From Psococerastis gibbosa (taxonomy: Eukaryota > Arthropoda > Insecta > Psocodea > Psocidae): a stretch of DNA of 64,000 nt. The translations under genes and the position numbers were made by a program. Positions 22,220-33,891 of this stretch are shown here, piece by piece. Within the stretch, counting starts at the first letter, position 1. Each line of letters opens with the position of its first letter. The notes under the pieces were generated by a model, which saw only the letters and a program-made list of their open reading frames with translations, had not been told where the DNA came from and ran no database searches. The DNA lies in assembly GCA_963971405.1 (NCBI GenBank), contig OZ020490.1, positions 22,407,464 to 22,471,463 on the forward strand, read 5' to 3'.

Positions 22220-22832
22220 CACTACTAAGTATTTAAAATTCAAGGTTCTTTTCATCCAATTTTCAACATTCTCATGCATATTTATCTATCTTAGCTTACA
22301 ATCGACTACCAGATGAAATAAAACAACTACAGGTATCAAATATTAAATATTTCCAGACTCAAATTAGCCAATTCCTAAATTCTAACAACTCAGAATATTT
22401 ATCACAAATAGTTCCTAACTACAATTAAATATTATGCTCCCTACTAACTTATTTATATTTCCTATTTTATTGTTTGGATTTCTTATTAACTATTATTATA
22501 ATTAGTATTAACAATAACAGTTGTTCTGGACCCATCACGGGCCACGGCCTATCGGGTCCACAGTATTTTTTGTCTCTCAAATGTACATATAGGATGATTA
22601 TATTATATTGATATTATATTGATTATTGATTGTTTTTAGTAAAATTGGTCTTACCATCACTTCTTCAATTCTTATAAGTCAGCAAAGTTCTGTGTGTATT
22701 CCGAAGAAAAATAAACTCTGTCCTGATAGAACCCATCACGGGCCATATGGCCTATAGGGTTCATTTTCTAATATGTATATTTTGTATTGTATTCTTAATT
22801 TTGAATATATTGATTGATTGATTGATTGATAT
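22220..22832 (+). pseudogene. LINE reverse transcriptase C-terminus, 3' UTR and (TTGA)n tail
   Basis: From about 22262 the plus strand reads FQHSHAYLSILAYNRLPDEI and on to SEYLSQIVPNYN and a TAA stop at about 22428. The C-terminus of the longer relic at 50894 (LYLGILAFNALP, then YPGE) aligns with it. The 3' UTR has ACCCATCACGGGCCA twice (about 22531 and 22734), matching inverted text near 50745. The copy ends in TTGATTGATTGATTGAT. It is 5' truncated and belongs to the same LINE group as 50664-52268. Confidence 0.78.
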
Positions 22833-23283
22833 TATTGACAACACTTTGATATTAATAATGTTTCATGAGATATTTGATTTTTACACTTACAAGGCTTTTC
22901 CACCTTCGGTCGTCTTTTTACTTATTATGAATTCCATAGAATACTCTTAACCTATGCAATTTCGAAATTTAAGTTCTTATTTTGAGTAGCAATAAATGAT
23001 TGTTGAATCAGATATTTTGCAGTACAACCTGAGACAAAATAAGTTAATTTTATAGGCTACCCGATTGTAGGGAGGCAGGTGAAAAAAAAATATATACCGT
23101 ATATAATAACACCAATAATAAAACTTGTGGGCCGAGGCGTGAGAAAATTTAGCCAGGCACTGCCATAATGTACTCGTAGTTAGGTTACAGTATATTCGAT
23201 GAAAAATAGAGGCATCATGAACGGCACTTTCTCTGTCAAATAAGAAGTTAGCATGCAGTGCAAATGTACAACAATATGATCAA
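22833..23283. other. Stretch without recognised gene
   Basis: No feature recognised. Confidence 0.4.
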
Positions 23284-23287
23284 TTAA

Positions 23288-23424
23288 GGCGCATATTCCC
23301 CCAACGTCAATAGTTCACTATTGACGTGTTTAACGTGGTAGCAGATAGAAGACAGTGAAAAAATTGTTTGCTACCACGTCAAACACGTCAATAGTGAACT
23401 ATTGACGTCGGTGGAATAAGCGCC
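23288..23424. mobile_element. GGCGC-type palindromic MITE, copy N3
   Basis: Near-perfect inverted arms of ~55 bp: GGCGCATATTCCCCCAACGT and (complement) GGCGCTTATTCCACCGACGT, then CAATAGTTCACTATTGACGT, itself a smaller palindrome, and a third inverted pair around ACGTGGTAGCA. TTAA flanks both ends (23284-23287, 23425-23428). The shortest and best preserved member of this set. Confidence 0.87.
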
Positions 23425-23577
23425 TTAATAGATTTAATTGCAATGGGAAGACAAATGGACCCAAAGTGCGAACACAACTGCATCGTCCGACTAAAAGGCT
23501 TGGCGACTAGTCCTACATCACGACACAGTACAATGTAATGCTCGACCACAACACGAAGACGGCTAAAAAAAAACTGC

Positions 23578-23965
23578 TATAATATTGTTTTTTCAATAAC
23601 CGTTCCAACGATTTTTTTAAAATTCACACATATCGTAGTCGTTACTAATGGAAATAAAACCCAATAGGTCACTTGCCACTTGATAGTTTGGTTCTGGGGA
23701 GGGGGGGGGGGGGGGAAATAAATTCAAAAACTCATGTTTTATGAGAAATAGTTTTAAAAAGAAGTAATACTTCAGCGGAACCTTTCTATCTTCAGGTGTT
23801 TTAGGTGTTAAATAGAGCACCAAAAACCGAATAGGTTGCATTCCCGAGAAAATTTTTGGTTTTGAATAAAAAATGTTACAAAAGACATTACTTTACATAA
23901 GATGCCATTATTACTGTGCTGTATTATATAGGACTGCCTGTTCCAGACTATGCAATAGTCGCATC
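23578..23965 (+). repeat. Family A repeat, diverged copy A6
   Basis: Keeps the middle of the element: CGTTCCAACGATTTTTTTAA, CACTTGCC...TTGATAGTTTGGTTCTGGGG, a G run, TTTAGGTGTTAAATAGAG, then GCATTCCCGAGAAAATTTTTGG. Both ends are lost. Confidence 0.72.
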
Positions 23966-24402
23966 GATTAATTCAGTGCTTTGGGGTGGGGAAAGCCGAG
24001 GCAACCTAAATTTAACAGTAGGAAAATGATTATAGTGTTAGTGCAAGTGTTACGCGATCAACAGTTATTATACAAAATTAATGATATATGCGAAATGAGA
24101 AAGCTCGCATCGCATATATCATTGGTAAAATGCTTGTTGCTCGTGGAACACTTGCACAGTATGCCTAAGTCAATTTACTGTGTCTTTTTCTGCCGTGACG
24201 TATGGCTCAACCCAGTGTAATTTTTCAGTAGTGTGCAGTGTCAGGAGGATGGCTTTCCAGAACTGTGCGAATCAGGGTAAAATGACGGCCATACATACCA
24301 GATATCCATATGCAGAGGAACATTTCATCTATTTACTAAGTAAGTACTCCTTCATAGCTCTACTTCTGTGATTTTTTTTAGAATAATAATAATCTTGACT
24401 TT
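23966..24402. other. Stretch without recognised gene
   Basis: No gene recognised. GATATATGCGA (24082-24092) and TCGCATATATC (24110-24120) form a small hairpin around GAAAGCTCGCA. Confidence 0.4.
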
Positions 24403-24600
24403 TTGTTGTTTTATTACTAAGCCAACCTAGCGGAGTTAGGGCTATAGAGCTCTCTCTTACACTCAACTAGGATGATCCGGGACCGCCTGCTTTACATGCC
24501 CTCCAAAGCATGGCCATAAAATGTAGTCAGTGTGGGACTCGAACCAACAACCTTTCGGGTGAAAGTCGGAGTCTGTACCACTACTCTACAGGTCCTGACT
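24403..24600 (-). repeat. tRNA-derived SINE-D, full-length copy
   Basis: Reverse orientation, complete from TTACTAAGCCAACCTAGCGG to GTACCACTACTCTACAGGTC. The B box is seen as GGGACTCGAACCAACAACCT and the A box as the inverted AGAGTAGTGGTAC. The tail side faces low coordinates (TTTTGTTGTTTTATTACT). Confidence 0.85.
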
Positions 24601-25863
24601 TTATATTCAAAAGTAGTGGGCGGATTCAATTGTCTCTTAGTGTATAATAAAACTCTCCGTAAATAATAATTTAATGTGATAGGTCTAGTTAAATAAATGG
24701 CCCATCTTGTTCCACTAACTTATTAGGAAATTGCCCATTTAGTACCTGTTCATTACAGTGTTTACTCAATGCAAGGGTCAGCCAACCGTGAGTTACTCTA
24801 TACTATTCCAAGTAGGTACATTATCCTCCTACTGGAGTTAGCCTACTTACGATTTCTTTAGTCAGGTGGCATCACTTTGGTAGCAACCTCCTTCACACGT
24901 CTGCGGTTATATTAACTTAGGGTATTCTTAGTTGAGTGATATAACTAAAATTCTACACTGGTTTCCAAATGTTAACGTATCAACGAAAGCAAAACTGTTT
25001 AATATACAAATTGACGATGCATCAGTTTCCATGTCATCCTTAAAATTCTGAACATAAATTAGAAATAGGTAGGGACCCCAGTGGCATGTGCGACACTTGT
25101 CCGGGACATCTGAAACTTTACGGCATATTGGAATGCCCAATATACTCAACACAGCGTACAGTATCCTCGATTACCTCCCAAATTCCATTGTCAGACCTTC
25201 AATTAATTTCAATTTTAGAAACATGCAGCCCAACAATGTATTTTGCATTACATACTTTTTAAAAAAAGCAGTAACAAAACTATTTAAAAAGGAACCGGAC
25301 TAATGTCGCACATTAGTGGCTGAATGGCTCCTTGTTGACGGAGTAAAAAAGAAAAAAGGACTGTTTTTTTCTTAATAATTTAATCTATAAAAAAATTTTA
25401 ATTCGATTACTTAGATTTCCGTAGGCTTATTTATTCCATGACTTTTTTTAGATCTTCGAATGTTCGAATTTTATTACATTATTTCAACATTCAAAATTTG
25501 TCTATTAATAATTAAATTTATAAACTTTTATTAATTCCATTACTATACTTCGACTTAAAAAGTGATAATGACAGGGTGTACTCTCTTCACTGCACGTATA
25601 TGCTTCGGGTGCAAACGTACAAATATATCCAGGAAAGACAATGGTAATGTTCTCGCCGACCTTAAGAATTCACGGTTGGAAGCCAATGTAGGCTGACTGA
25701 TAATAACATCATCACATTGCCGGTAGATATAGATAAATATAGAGATCCAATAATATACAGTAGATGTACATAGATATAGCTATCCAAAATAATTTAAAGG
25801 CTATAAAGGGTTATTCAAATTTTAGAATAATAACTTTGGAAAATGGAAAATCAGGGCCAATAT

Positions 25864-25896
<33 letters not shown>

Positions 25897-26272
25897 ACGT
25901 GTATTGCAAACAACAGACAGCTCCAATATAGGTTACATAACAATCTTACAATCTAACATTTAATCTATTATGGCTAACAACATTGTCTTAAATACACTCA
26001 GAGAGGTTCCAAAAGGGTCAATTTCAATAAACGTGTCTATTAGCCTAAGAATTCTGCCTAGTTGAGGCTCGTCATTGTCATACAAAAATAAATTCGCGTT
26101 AACTCTAAAACGTATCCCCGATAATAAATCAGGGCAATCATTGTTTTGAAACTCCAATGACAAAGCTTGAAGATTCGAAGTCTTGCACTAATAACGACGA
26201 TGATGATGTTTCCACAAGAGTGAGATGAGAATGAAGGGTAGCCTAAGATTTGGAGCTCTTTTGGACCCAGAC
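24601..26272. other. Stretch without recognised gene; one (TAA)n microsatellite
   Basis: 1.7 kb without a recognisable gene or bounded element. A (TAA)n microsatellite lies at about 25867-25893. Short frames such as 24928-25152 and 25960-26163 resemble nothing I know. Confidence 0.45.
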
Positions 26273-26280
26273 ACTATAGA

Positions 26281-26758
26281 CAGTGGCGTAGCCAAGGGGG
26301 TCAGCGGGGTGCAGACCCCCCCCCCAAAAAAAAATGAGCAAAACAGAAAATTTTTCTTCAAAAAAAATTCACCGGGGAGATCCCGGTCCCCCTGTTTCCA
26401 GTTTCATTAATAATATTATCGTCTACAAAATCAATTTTTTTTTTCCGACAAACTATTTCAGGCCTATGTTTTAAAATAACATTCCCCTTGTTAGCTGGAA
26501 TATTCTTCATATGTAAAATATGAGCATAACTGCTTTCAAAGTGCGTAAATTCCACTATTTTGGGCCTATTCTTTTTCAAAATACTTCCCCCGGGCCCCCC
26601 TTCTTGCAGTAGGTCTACTATTCATCGGCTTTCCTATTTTTCTACTATTTTAAGAAAATACGAAAATCGAAAACCTATCGTAAACGGGCAAACTTTATGT
26701 ATTGATATTGCATGAAAAATGGACCCCCCCAAAAAAAAAAAATCTGGCTACGCCACTG
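26281..26758. mobile_element. hAT element, non-autonomous, CAGTGGCGTAGCCA ends
   Basis: Terminal inverted repeats CAGTGGCGTAGCCAAG / TCTGGCTACGCCACTG. A perfect 8-bp target duplication, ACTATAGA, lies at 26273-26280 and 26759-26766. C runs followed by A runs lie inside both ends. The 478-bp interior shows no transposase frame that I recognise. The best preserved hAT MITE boundary in the window after the autonomous one. Confidence 0.9.
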
Positions 26759-27159
26759 ACTATAGAGGTCCAAGCGTCCAAACCTTCAGTCAATATTTAC
26801 ACTAGCAAAATGTTAAGAGCTCTATGGGAGGTCTCGAACGTGGAATTATGGTAGCTTTAAATTTGATTATTCTAACCAACTTTATTTATGGTCTGAAAAC
26901 CCCCCCTTTTGGCTAACAACGACTTTATTATGGAGTTGTAGGGTGTAAGAAGATATACGTAAGCGTTTGCTCCTGGGGACCGGTTCGGATTATTTTCCTA
27001 TATATTCAAGATATGTCTTCCTCCACTTCTTGCAACTAAGCCTACTTCACCCGACTCATCTTCAAAAAAATAGTTTTTTTTCAAAACAATTTCTTAAACA
27101 AGAATTATTGTTATCCCTCTTCCCCGTCCGTCATCATCACCTTCGTATATTGGTACAGT

Positions 27160-27640
27160 CCTTGAAGTATCATGACCGCAGCATCGAAATATTCGCCATT
27201 CGTCTCCTAATGCCGCCTTGCTCCTCCAGTTGTGCTTATTCTTTCTCATCTTCTTCTGGCTCTACAGGTATAGCCTTTGATGGGCTTGGCCTGCTCGACA
27301 ACACTCCTCCAGTCATCTCGGTTCTGTACATCACTCTACCATGTACCTACGGACTCCCAACTCGCGAAGTTCAGTTTCCAACTCATCCTTCCAGCGTTTT
27401 CGAGGACGTCCCGCTAGTCGTCTTCCTGTCATGCTTGCTTTATACATCTTGTTCGGCATGCGGTCGTCTGACATCGTCACGACGTGTCCCAGCTATCTTA
27501 CCGCGGACTATGTCTTTTCCGTTGAGTAGTGCGTCTGTTTCGGCGTTGTTTCTTATACGCCACTATCTCCGTCTTCGCATAGGGGTCTATAGATCCTCCT
27601 AAGTTGTACTTACTCAGCTTCTTAAGTTAAGCTCTGGGGC
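27160..27640 (-). pseudogene. LINE reverse transcriptase C-terminal relic, frameshifted
   Basis: On the minus strand the frames read LRRIYRPLCEDG, then RIRNNAETDALLNGKDI, then LGHVVTMSDDRMPNKMYKAS and GRPRKRWKDELETELRELGV. These are the consecutive C-terminal motifs of LINE ORF2 proteins (KIYGP, the W-R-I-R-x-N phrase, L-G-H-V, G-R-P-x-x-R-W). They sit in at least three frames, so several frameshifts have accumulated. The long plus-strand frame across this region (26967-27602) is antisense to this relic and not a gene. Confidence 0.75.
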
Positions 27641-28259
27641 ATCATCCATCACCTCTTCAACGGACGCTCTAGTGATCTTGAGTTTATTCACCCTCAAACT
27701 GTCAGATCCAATTCTGTCTAGTTCACGGCGATGCAGGCTCGACCAAACCTGAACCGCCCCATGCTCCCTGTTTAGTTCAGTTGTTGGAAACAAAGAATTG
27801 ATGCGATGGCCCAATGTCAGTTAGAAAAAGACAAAAAGATACAGATCAAGTATGTGGGAGTGAGAAAGACTTGGAGGGCTGAGGGTTACGTCAGAGGCTA
27901 TCGGAACAGGTCTATGGGAAACTGGCTCCTGGATTTGAACTAAGGCATTAGGTTGATAGGTCAACAAACCAACTGGCTGCACGGTTACATATATGGCTAT
28001 GCCATATGGGTCACCTCAGAAGACCGATAACTAAACTATGAATGGGAAGATCGGGGGTTCCAGTCCCGCCAAAACAGTGGTAAGGGACATTAACGGTTGG
28101 GAGGAATGCAACTCGAAGGTCATGGCTTCCGTTCAAGAGCAAGAAGAAGGGTTCAAAACTTAGTAGAATTAGAAGAAAAAGAAACTGCCAACTAGGATTA
28201 CCTTACAATCATTGATGATTTGCAATACACTTACATTGGCCTATTATCATTTTAAAAAA
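27641..28259. other. Stretch without recognised gene; possible SINE-like piece
   Basis: A B-box-like GGGGGTTCCAGTCCCGCC at about 28055 could mark an old Pol III-derived repeat. No A box at the right spacing or second copy was found. Confidence 0.3.
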
Positions 28260-28273
28260 GTAAGCAGAAAACA

Positions 28274-28551
28274 CAAGTAGCACCGATCACCGACAAAGTC
28301 AGGGAACGAAGACTGGCATGGTGGGGCCATACGCTAAGGACAGGAGATGGACTCCTCCTGCATCGTGTGAGGGACTACACGGTGGAGGGCCCAACACCTA
28401 TAGGACGACCGAGGATGTCCCTTGAAACGAAAGTGAGGGAGGACCTCAGCACCATTGGTCTCTCGCCGGATGATACCCAAAACCGAAACACCTGGAAGAT
28501 TAAGATCCGTGGACCCCGTAGGAGGGATAAGGCGCCGTTAAAGTAAAGTAA
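28274..28551 (+). pseudogene. 5'-truncated LINE insertion with 14-bp target duplication
   Basis: The plus strand encodes about 85 residues of LINE ORF2 C-terminus: TDKVRERRLAWWGHTLRTGD, then GPTPIGRPRMSLE, ending ...RDKAPLK and TAA at 28544-28546. A short AGTA tail follows. The direct repeat GTAAGCAGAAAACA flanks it (28260-28273, 28552-28565). The coding frame is unbroken for its length, so this is a fairly young, severely 5'-truncated insertion. It lacks a start codon and is not functional. Related to 6060-6540. Confidence 0.85.
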
Positions 28552-28765
28552 GTAAGCAGAAAACATTTTACGGATTTGCCTTTTTTAGGCTACAGTTTCC
28601 TCGTAGTTCACACTCTCCAATCCATCTCTCGAGAAGGATGAAGCTACTTTTAAACCATGGAGCTATGGCCTTGTATTGTACTTTGATTGAGTGTGGGACG
28701 GCTGTAGTCCGCCTGTATACGGGAGCAAGAAAAAAAACCTTTCCCCGTAGTTTAAAAAACATAAC

Positions 28766-28845
28766 CGAAATTACAGAATATAGAAAAAACTGGATTTGGC
28801 GGGATTCGAACCCACGTTCTACGCCTGATCGGGGCGTCGTCTATG
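28766..28845 (-). repeat. Palindromic tRNA-like repeat, partial copy O1
   Basis: Text GAAATTACAGAATATAGAAA, then ACTGGATTTGGCGGGATTCG, AACCCACGTTCTACGCCTGA matches the complete copy at 58013-58133. On the minus strand it carries the B box GGGTTCGAATCCCGCC. The outer right arm is missing. Confidence 0.6.
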
Positions 28846-28861
28846 CGTATAATGAACATCC

Positions 28862-29643
28862 CTGAAACGATTAACTAAAGTGCTCAATGATTGGATGTAC
28901 AATATATTCCAGCTAGAGAACATAGATTTAGAACACCTATAAGGTTATTCCTCTCGGTTGACCAATCCACAATATTTTACCATACTATTATGACTGAATC
29001 AAGCCTCAATCACAAATGTAACCAAAAAATGTAAATTCCTTATATAGCTACCAACATCTAGAACAACGGTAGTCATGTACGCAGCATACACGAGCGTGAG
29101 AATACAACTGCAGTGGGTACTTGCTGATAATAATAGACATTCGCAAACTAGGAAGTCATATTACGTACTGTGCCATCCCATCGGTACTTGCATTTCAACT
29201 GTATTAGGTATTCATGAAGTTGGGGAGTTTATAGAATCTACAAGAAGCTGAGAAAATTAGTAAAATCCCGACTTTACATAGTTTTAAATAAGAAAAAAAT
29301 TAATACTATCATCTGTAATATGTTTGGAATTATTGGTACTTATTCATATTCCCCAGAAATTTGAAGAGTCTAAATTTTATGTTGATGCTTCTACGACAGA
29401 GAGTTCTAAATATTAAGGTGCAGTGTCTATGTTTCGGCCAAATCTTCTAATCGGCGTTACACCCGACTTGAGTGAATGTGCCGACTATGTAACTCTTCTT
29501 GTCCGGTATACTTCCGAAATGGCTGTGTTTTATTACAGACAGCTCTTTCTTTTGTTGTTCCATTTGAATTGGTTCCCTAAAGGGAACACTCGGCTATTTT
29601 TTCTTTACCATAAATGAACCACTTCCAAATATTATTATTATTT
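28862..29643. other. Stretch without recognised gene
   Basis: No feature recognised. Confidence 0.4.
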
Positions 29644-29760
29644 TTGAGAAATAATTTTTTTAGTCGATTTTGAAAATTTAGGGGTGTAAGCCCTCAAAAT
29701 TGAGTTGGCCCCCAAGTACAAAAAATGGTCTTGAAATATGATTTCTATAAAACCATATTC
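29644..29760 (-). repeat. Family A repeat, small fragment A7
   Basis: Reverse orientation: TGAGAAATAATTTTTTTAGT, then CCCTCAAAATTGAGTTGGCC, and TGGTCTTGAAATATGATTTC, matching the centre of family A only. Confidence 0.68.
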
Positions 29761-29927
29761 TTGTATTCCGATAATTTATATATTAATTTCAATTTCTAGC
29801 TTGTAGAATAGGTACACAAATGAATCAATTGGTGTTTATTTTATCTTATTTCCGGTGTTAAGGTAATCTGTAAACGGCATAGTGGGGCTGCAGATATACG
29901 AGAATATTGTAGAATAACGTTGCCGAA

Positions 29928-30103
29928 ATAATGCAGGGTTCGACACTGCAGCCACCGTCTCATAACCCAACACATAAAAAGTCGTTTAACATAATGCAAG
30001 GTTCGACACTGCAGCCACCATCTCATAGACCAACATATAAAAAGTCGTTTAGCATAATGCAAGGTTCGACACTGCAACCACCGTTTCATATAAAAAGTCG
30101 TTT
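29928..30103. repeat. Tandem repeat, 63-bp unit, about 2.8 copies
   Basis: Units start ATAATGCA(G/A)GGTTCGACAC at 29928, 29991 and 30054, giving an exact 63-bp period. The third unit has a ~14-bp internal deletion. Because 63 is a multiple of three, frames stay open on both strands and mimic a repetitive protein. There is no other evidence of coding. Confidence 0.88.
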
Positions 30104-31337
30104 AAAATCAGTGTATAGACAAAAACAGTACACCTAAAGCTCGTCAGGGCTGATAAGGTATCACTATCAAAATAATTACTGTCACAACCAGGTGCAGTAC
30201 CGGTACAGCGCATGCACCTGTGATGGCCAACACGATATCGGACACCGAAAAGACTCCCTAATTGCGGTTACGAGGTCCATTTAACACATCAAATGAGACT
30301 TTTGATGTAGGCCACGATCGGCTACCCATTATATAAACATATACACACCACTTCACAGTAAAAGGTTAATGATACCCCCATATATGTGCCTGTACTGTGA
30401 TTTGCAAAATCCACGAGGAAGTGCACAATTTTGCCATTGGCAATTTAGCACAACGCACGTGCTACTATCATAGAGGTTTGTGGACCATGTAATGGTGCAG
30501 TCGAGAAGAGGTGATTATTGAAATTGATCTTATGTTATCAATAATAATTACAGTGACCAATATTATGGAATAGTTGATAATTGATAAAATTATTAGATGC
30601 CTTATGTAGGGGTCATTACGGCGAGGCGCCGCTGTAACTAACGACGTTTAGTACAGCAAGTGTAATGTTTATGGAGTTACGAGCAAATCACGATTGTTAG
30701 AATCCAGGTAATTGTTAGATGCCGTGAGATGAGCAGATAATTCCGTAATTAAGGTATCTAGGCACACTAAGCACCTACCTACCATGCACATGATGGTATA
30801 GCTGAATTGTCGGCAACACGTGGCTCAAGAGCTAAATTTTGCGCTTTGGGCTCTCGGTAGTGACGCTTCGGCAAAACTAAACTTTTTTGCCATTTTAAAA
30901 ATAAAAAAGGAAAGAAGATTTAGAATAGTACTACAAAAAAGAACTCTCAACATTGACGGTCACGTCGTTTAGCTTGCGAAGGGGCTATCTTTGAACGTTT
31001 CTATCGTGACAGCATAACATATAGATTGTGATTTTTGTTGCTTATTTATCACAAGACACAACTTGCAAGCATACAGTGGAAGCTCAATTTGTGGTGAAAA
31101 ACAGTCTGCAATCGTTGGCGATTTTGGAAAGATCATTGCTTTAGAAAACCCGGAATCGGACTCAATTGTACAAAAAGGTTGCCGACCAACGGGAAAAGTT
31201 CACAATATGTTTGCAGTATCTATTGTGGTGTAGTAAGAAAATTTTAACACACAAATTGTAAATAAAACACATACCAAGGGCATCTTTCCTCCTCCTCCTT
31301 CAATTTAGATTGTTGCAACATTGAAATGAAAAGCCGA
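30104..31337. other. Stretch without recognised gene
   Basis: 1.2 kb without recognised gene or bounded repeat. Confidence 0.45.
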
Positions 31338-32134
31338 AGAACCGGTCCGAGTTTACTCGAACATGCCTTCCAATTTATCAAAATTAGTAGATAGAGAAAA
31401 TGAATAACTTCATGCTAAATAATTTTCCTATGGTTAAATTTCTGATAACTCGGGGGGGGGGGGGGGGGGATTATACACCTGACGTCACTGGAGGTGAGAT
31501 AAATTCTAGATAGGTCAGAGAAACTCATTACCTCACAGCAATACTGGCAGGGCACGCAATGCATTTGAGCGTGAATTTTTTATCATTTAAAAAAAAAAAA
31601 TTTTGTACAAAACCAAATACTTTTCTGGGACAGCAACCTGTCCAGTTTCGTTACTCAATTTAACACCTAAAATATACCTGAAAGTAGAAATCATCGATAG
31701 AAAGGTTTCGCAGGAAAACTATTTTTTAGTCATTTTTCATGAAAATTTAGTTATTTTTATTTTTTTACCCCCAGAAGCAAACTATCAAGGGGCAAGCGAC
31801 CCCCCGCATTTTATCAATATTAATAACAACTACAATATATGTGAATTTAAAAGAAACCGTTTGAGCTGTTTTTGAGAAATAATTTTTTTAGACTTTTTTT
31901 TGGAGTTTTTTGAGAATAAAACCCCCCAAAATTGAGTTAGCCCCAAATAAAAAAAAAATTGTCTCGAGGTATGATTTTTGTGAACCTACATGCCGAATTT
32001 CATCTAAATCGACCGAGTAGATTACCCGGAAATCGACGCACAGACAGAGCGACGGACATTTCGCAAAAAAACACTTTTTCGGGTTCCTGGGACCTCAAAA
32101 CGTGTAAATCCGTTGAAATCTCGGAATCGAAAAT
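31338..32134 (-). repeat. Family A repeat, copy A8, hairpin end missing
   Basis: Begins AGAACCGGTCCGAGTTTACT, has a G run (31451-31469), the CCTGACGTCACTGGAGGTGA block, and the conserved middle, but stops at TCGGAATCGAAAAT, before the terminal hairpin. The microsatellite is reduced to CACAGACAGAGCGACGGACA. The same reduced form occurs in A9, so A8 and A9 may be sister copies. Confidence 0.87.
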
Positions 32135-32347
32135 GAATGGAAAGTCACCTTTTGTGTAATGAAAATACTTTGAAATAAGTAGGTACCTTAATCGCTAATG
32201 AGAACAATATAAAGTACCTGGTCCGTCGACTTAAAAAAGAAGAAAATGCAGCATCAGTAAAATCCTCTATTAAATGTTAATCAATGCCTTGATCCGACTG
32301 GAGAAAAGGTTTCTACGATGAATTTAGTTCTTTAAAGTAAATATTAA

Positions 32348-33193
32348 AGAACCGGTCCGAGTTTACTCGAACATGCTTTCCAATTTATAAAGTAGTAGAT
32401 GGACATAATGGCCCATTTCATTGTAAATAATTTCCCTATGGTTACATTTCGGATCCCTCCGGGGAGGGGGGGGGGTCCACCTCAATATATTAAAAACCCC
32501 TAAAACTCAATTGCTTATTCTGGAACGAACAGACCAATATATTGTAACAGTAGTTACAATGACAGGGTAGGCAATGTATTTTCCATAATTTCTTCAAAAA
32601 AGAATTTTTTGCCCAGAACCAAATATTTTTTTGGGAAGACAACCTGTTGGTTGTTTTACTCTATTGAACATCTAAAACATATAACAGATATATCTGAAGG
32701 TAGAAGTCATCGATAGATAGGTTTCGCAGAAAAATTATTTTTTAGTCATTTTTCATTAAAATTTAGTTATTTTTATTTTTTTCCCCAGAAGCAAGCTATC
32801 AAGGGGCAAGCGACCACCCGCATTTTGTCAACATTAATAGCGACTACAATATATGTGAATTTAAAAGAAATCGTTGGAGCCGTTTTGGAGAAATAATTTT
32901 TTTAGACTTTATTTTTAGTTTCTTGAGAATAAAACCCCCCAAAATTGAGTTAGCCCCAAATAAAAAAAAATGGTCTCGAGGTATGATTTTTGAGAACCTA
33001 CATGCCAAACTTCATCTAAATCGACCGAGTAGATTACCCGGAAATCGACGCACAGACAGAGCGAGGGACATTTCGCAAAAAAACACTTTTTCGGGTTCCT
33101 GGGACCTCAAAACGTGTAAATCCATTGAAATCTCGGAATCAAAAATTTCGACCATCACAAAGCTTTCCTTATACTACGTATTATTTGGAGAGC
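32348..33193 (-). repeat. Family A repeat, full-span copy A9
   Basis: Complete from AGAACCGGTCCGAG to the decayed hairpin end TACTACGTATTATTTGG. It is in the same orientation as A8 and only ~210 bp away. Both share the reduced microsatellite (CACAGACAGAGCGA(C/G)GGACA), suggesting local duplication or sister origin. Confidence 0.87.
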
Positions 33194-33891
33194 AATTCAT
33201 TCGAGTTAACACAGCTGTTTGACCTGTTAATGATAAGCATACTGAGCTTGCTCATTGATGCTTGAGATCGGTGTGGGTTGACACCGAGGAGTAAACCAGT
33301 TTGCCAATGGCCAAAAATTCATTCGGGAACAATGCCAATAATATCCGAAAACTGATGGTCTTGTTAGCATCCATAAAAAGACAACCAACAAAAATCTTTC
33401 TTTCTTTCTTTCTTTCCTTGTTCAGTATTCCCTGGACAAGGAGCATATATTACAAAAATACAATACATAATAATACCATCCCGCGTCCCCAAGCTAGCGC
33501 CTATTTGGGACAAAAGACTCATACAGTGCTTCTAAACAAGGCTTAATCATTTATTTTTGTTATTTATTTATAATGTCTATTTTATAATAATAATAATAAT
33601 CCCAAAATAAACCCAAAAAATTAGGAAACTTTTTCAAATTTAACCAAAGACTGGAAATGCCATTACAGAACAAAAACTGTCGAAGGCCAATCAAATTAAA
33701 TAAGTGGTAGTAAAACTCGTAATGCATTTAAATCAAATACAAGGTGTAACTGCAATATCACTGAGGATTCTTACAGCACGCGAAATGGCACAGTTGCACA
33801 ACCTGAAAAGTGCAGGTTTCCATAAGGTACCTGATGGCCAGTTACCACTCCTTTTTTCAATCATCTATATCTGTGAAGATTTAAACGTACT
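33194..33891. other. Stretch without recognised gene; (TTTC)n microsatellite
   Basis: A (TTTC)n run lies at about 33395-33415. Text near 33480 (CCCGCGTCCCCAAGCTAGCG) loosely resembles 3720-3750. No gene seen. It ends at the target site of the autonomous hAT element. Confidence 0.45.

Noticed and set aside
22530..22760. Inverted GGCC/GGGCC pairs near the ACCCATCACGGGCCA phrases as a terminator or riboswitch
   Set aside because: The phrases are part of a LINE 3' UTR that recurs inverted near 50745.
24405..24600. A real tRNA gene from the GGTTCGAGTCCC B box
   Set aside because: The surrounding sequence is a 200-bp dispersed SINE with several copies and lacks an acceptor stem.
26967..27602. A 211-residue plus-strand open frame that looks like a gene by length
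   Set aside because: Its complement carries recognisable LINE ORF2 C-terminal motifs in several frames, so the plus frame is an antisense by-product.
29928..30103. CRISPR-like array
   Set aside because: The 63-bp units are contiguous without spacers, and the sequence is from a eukaryotic genome.
29841..30137. Possible repetitive protein on either strand across the 63-bp repeat
   Set aside because: Open on both strands only because the unit is a multiple of three. No start context or flanking coding signal.
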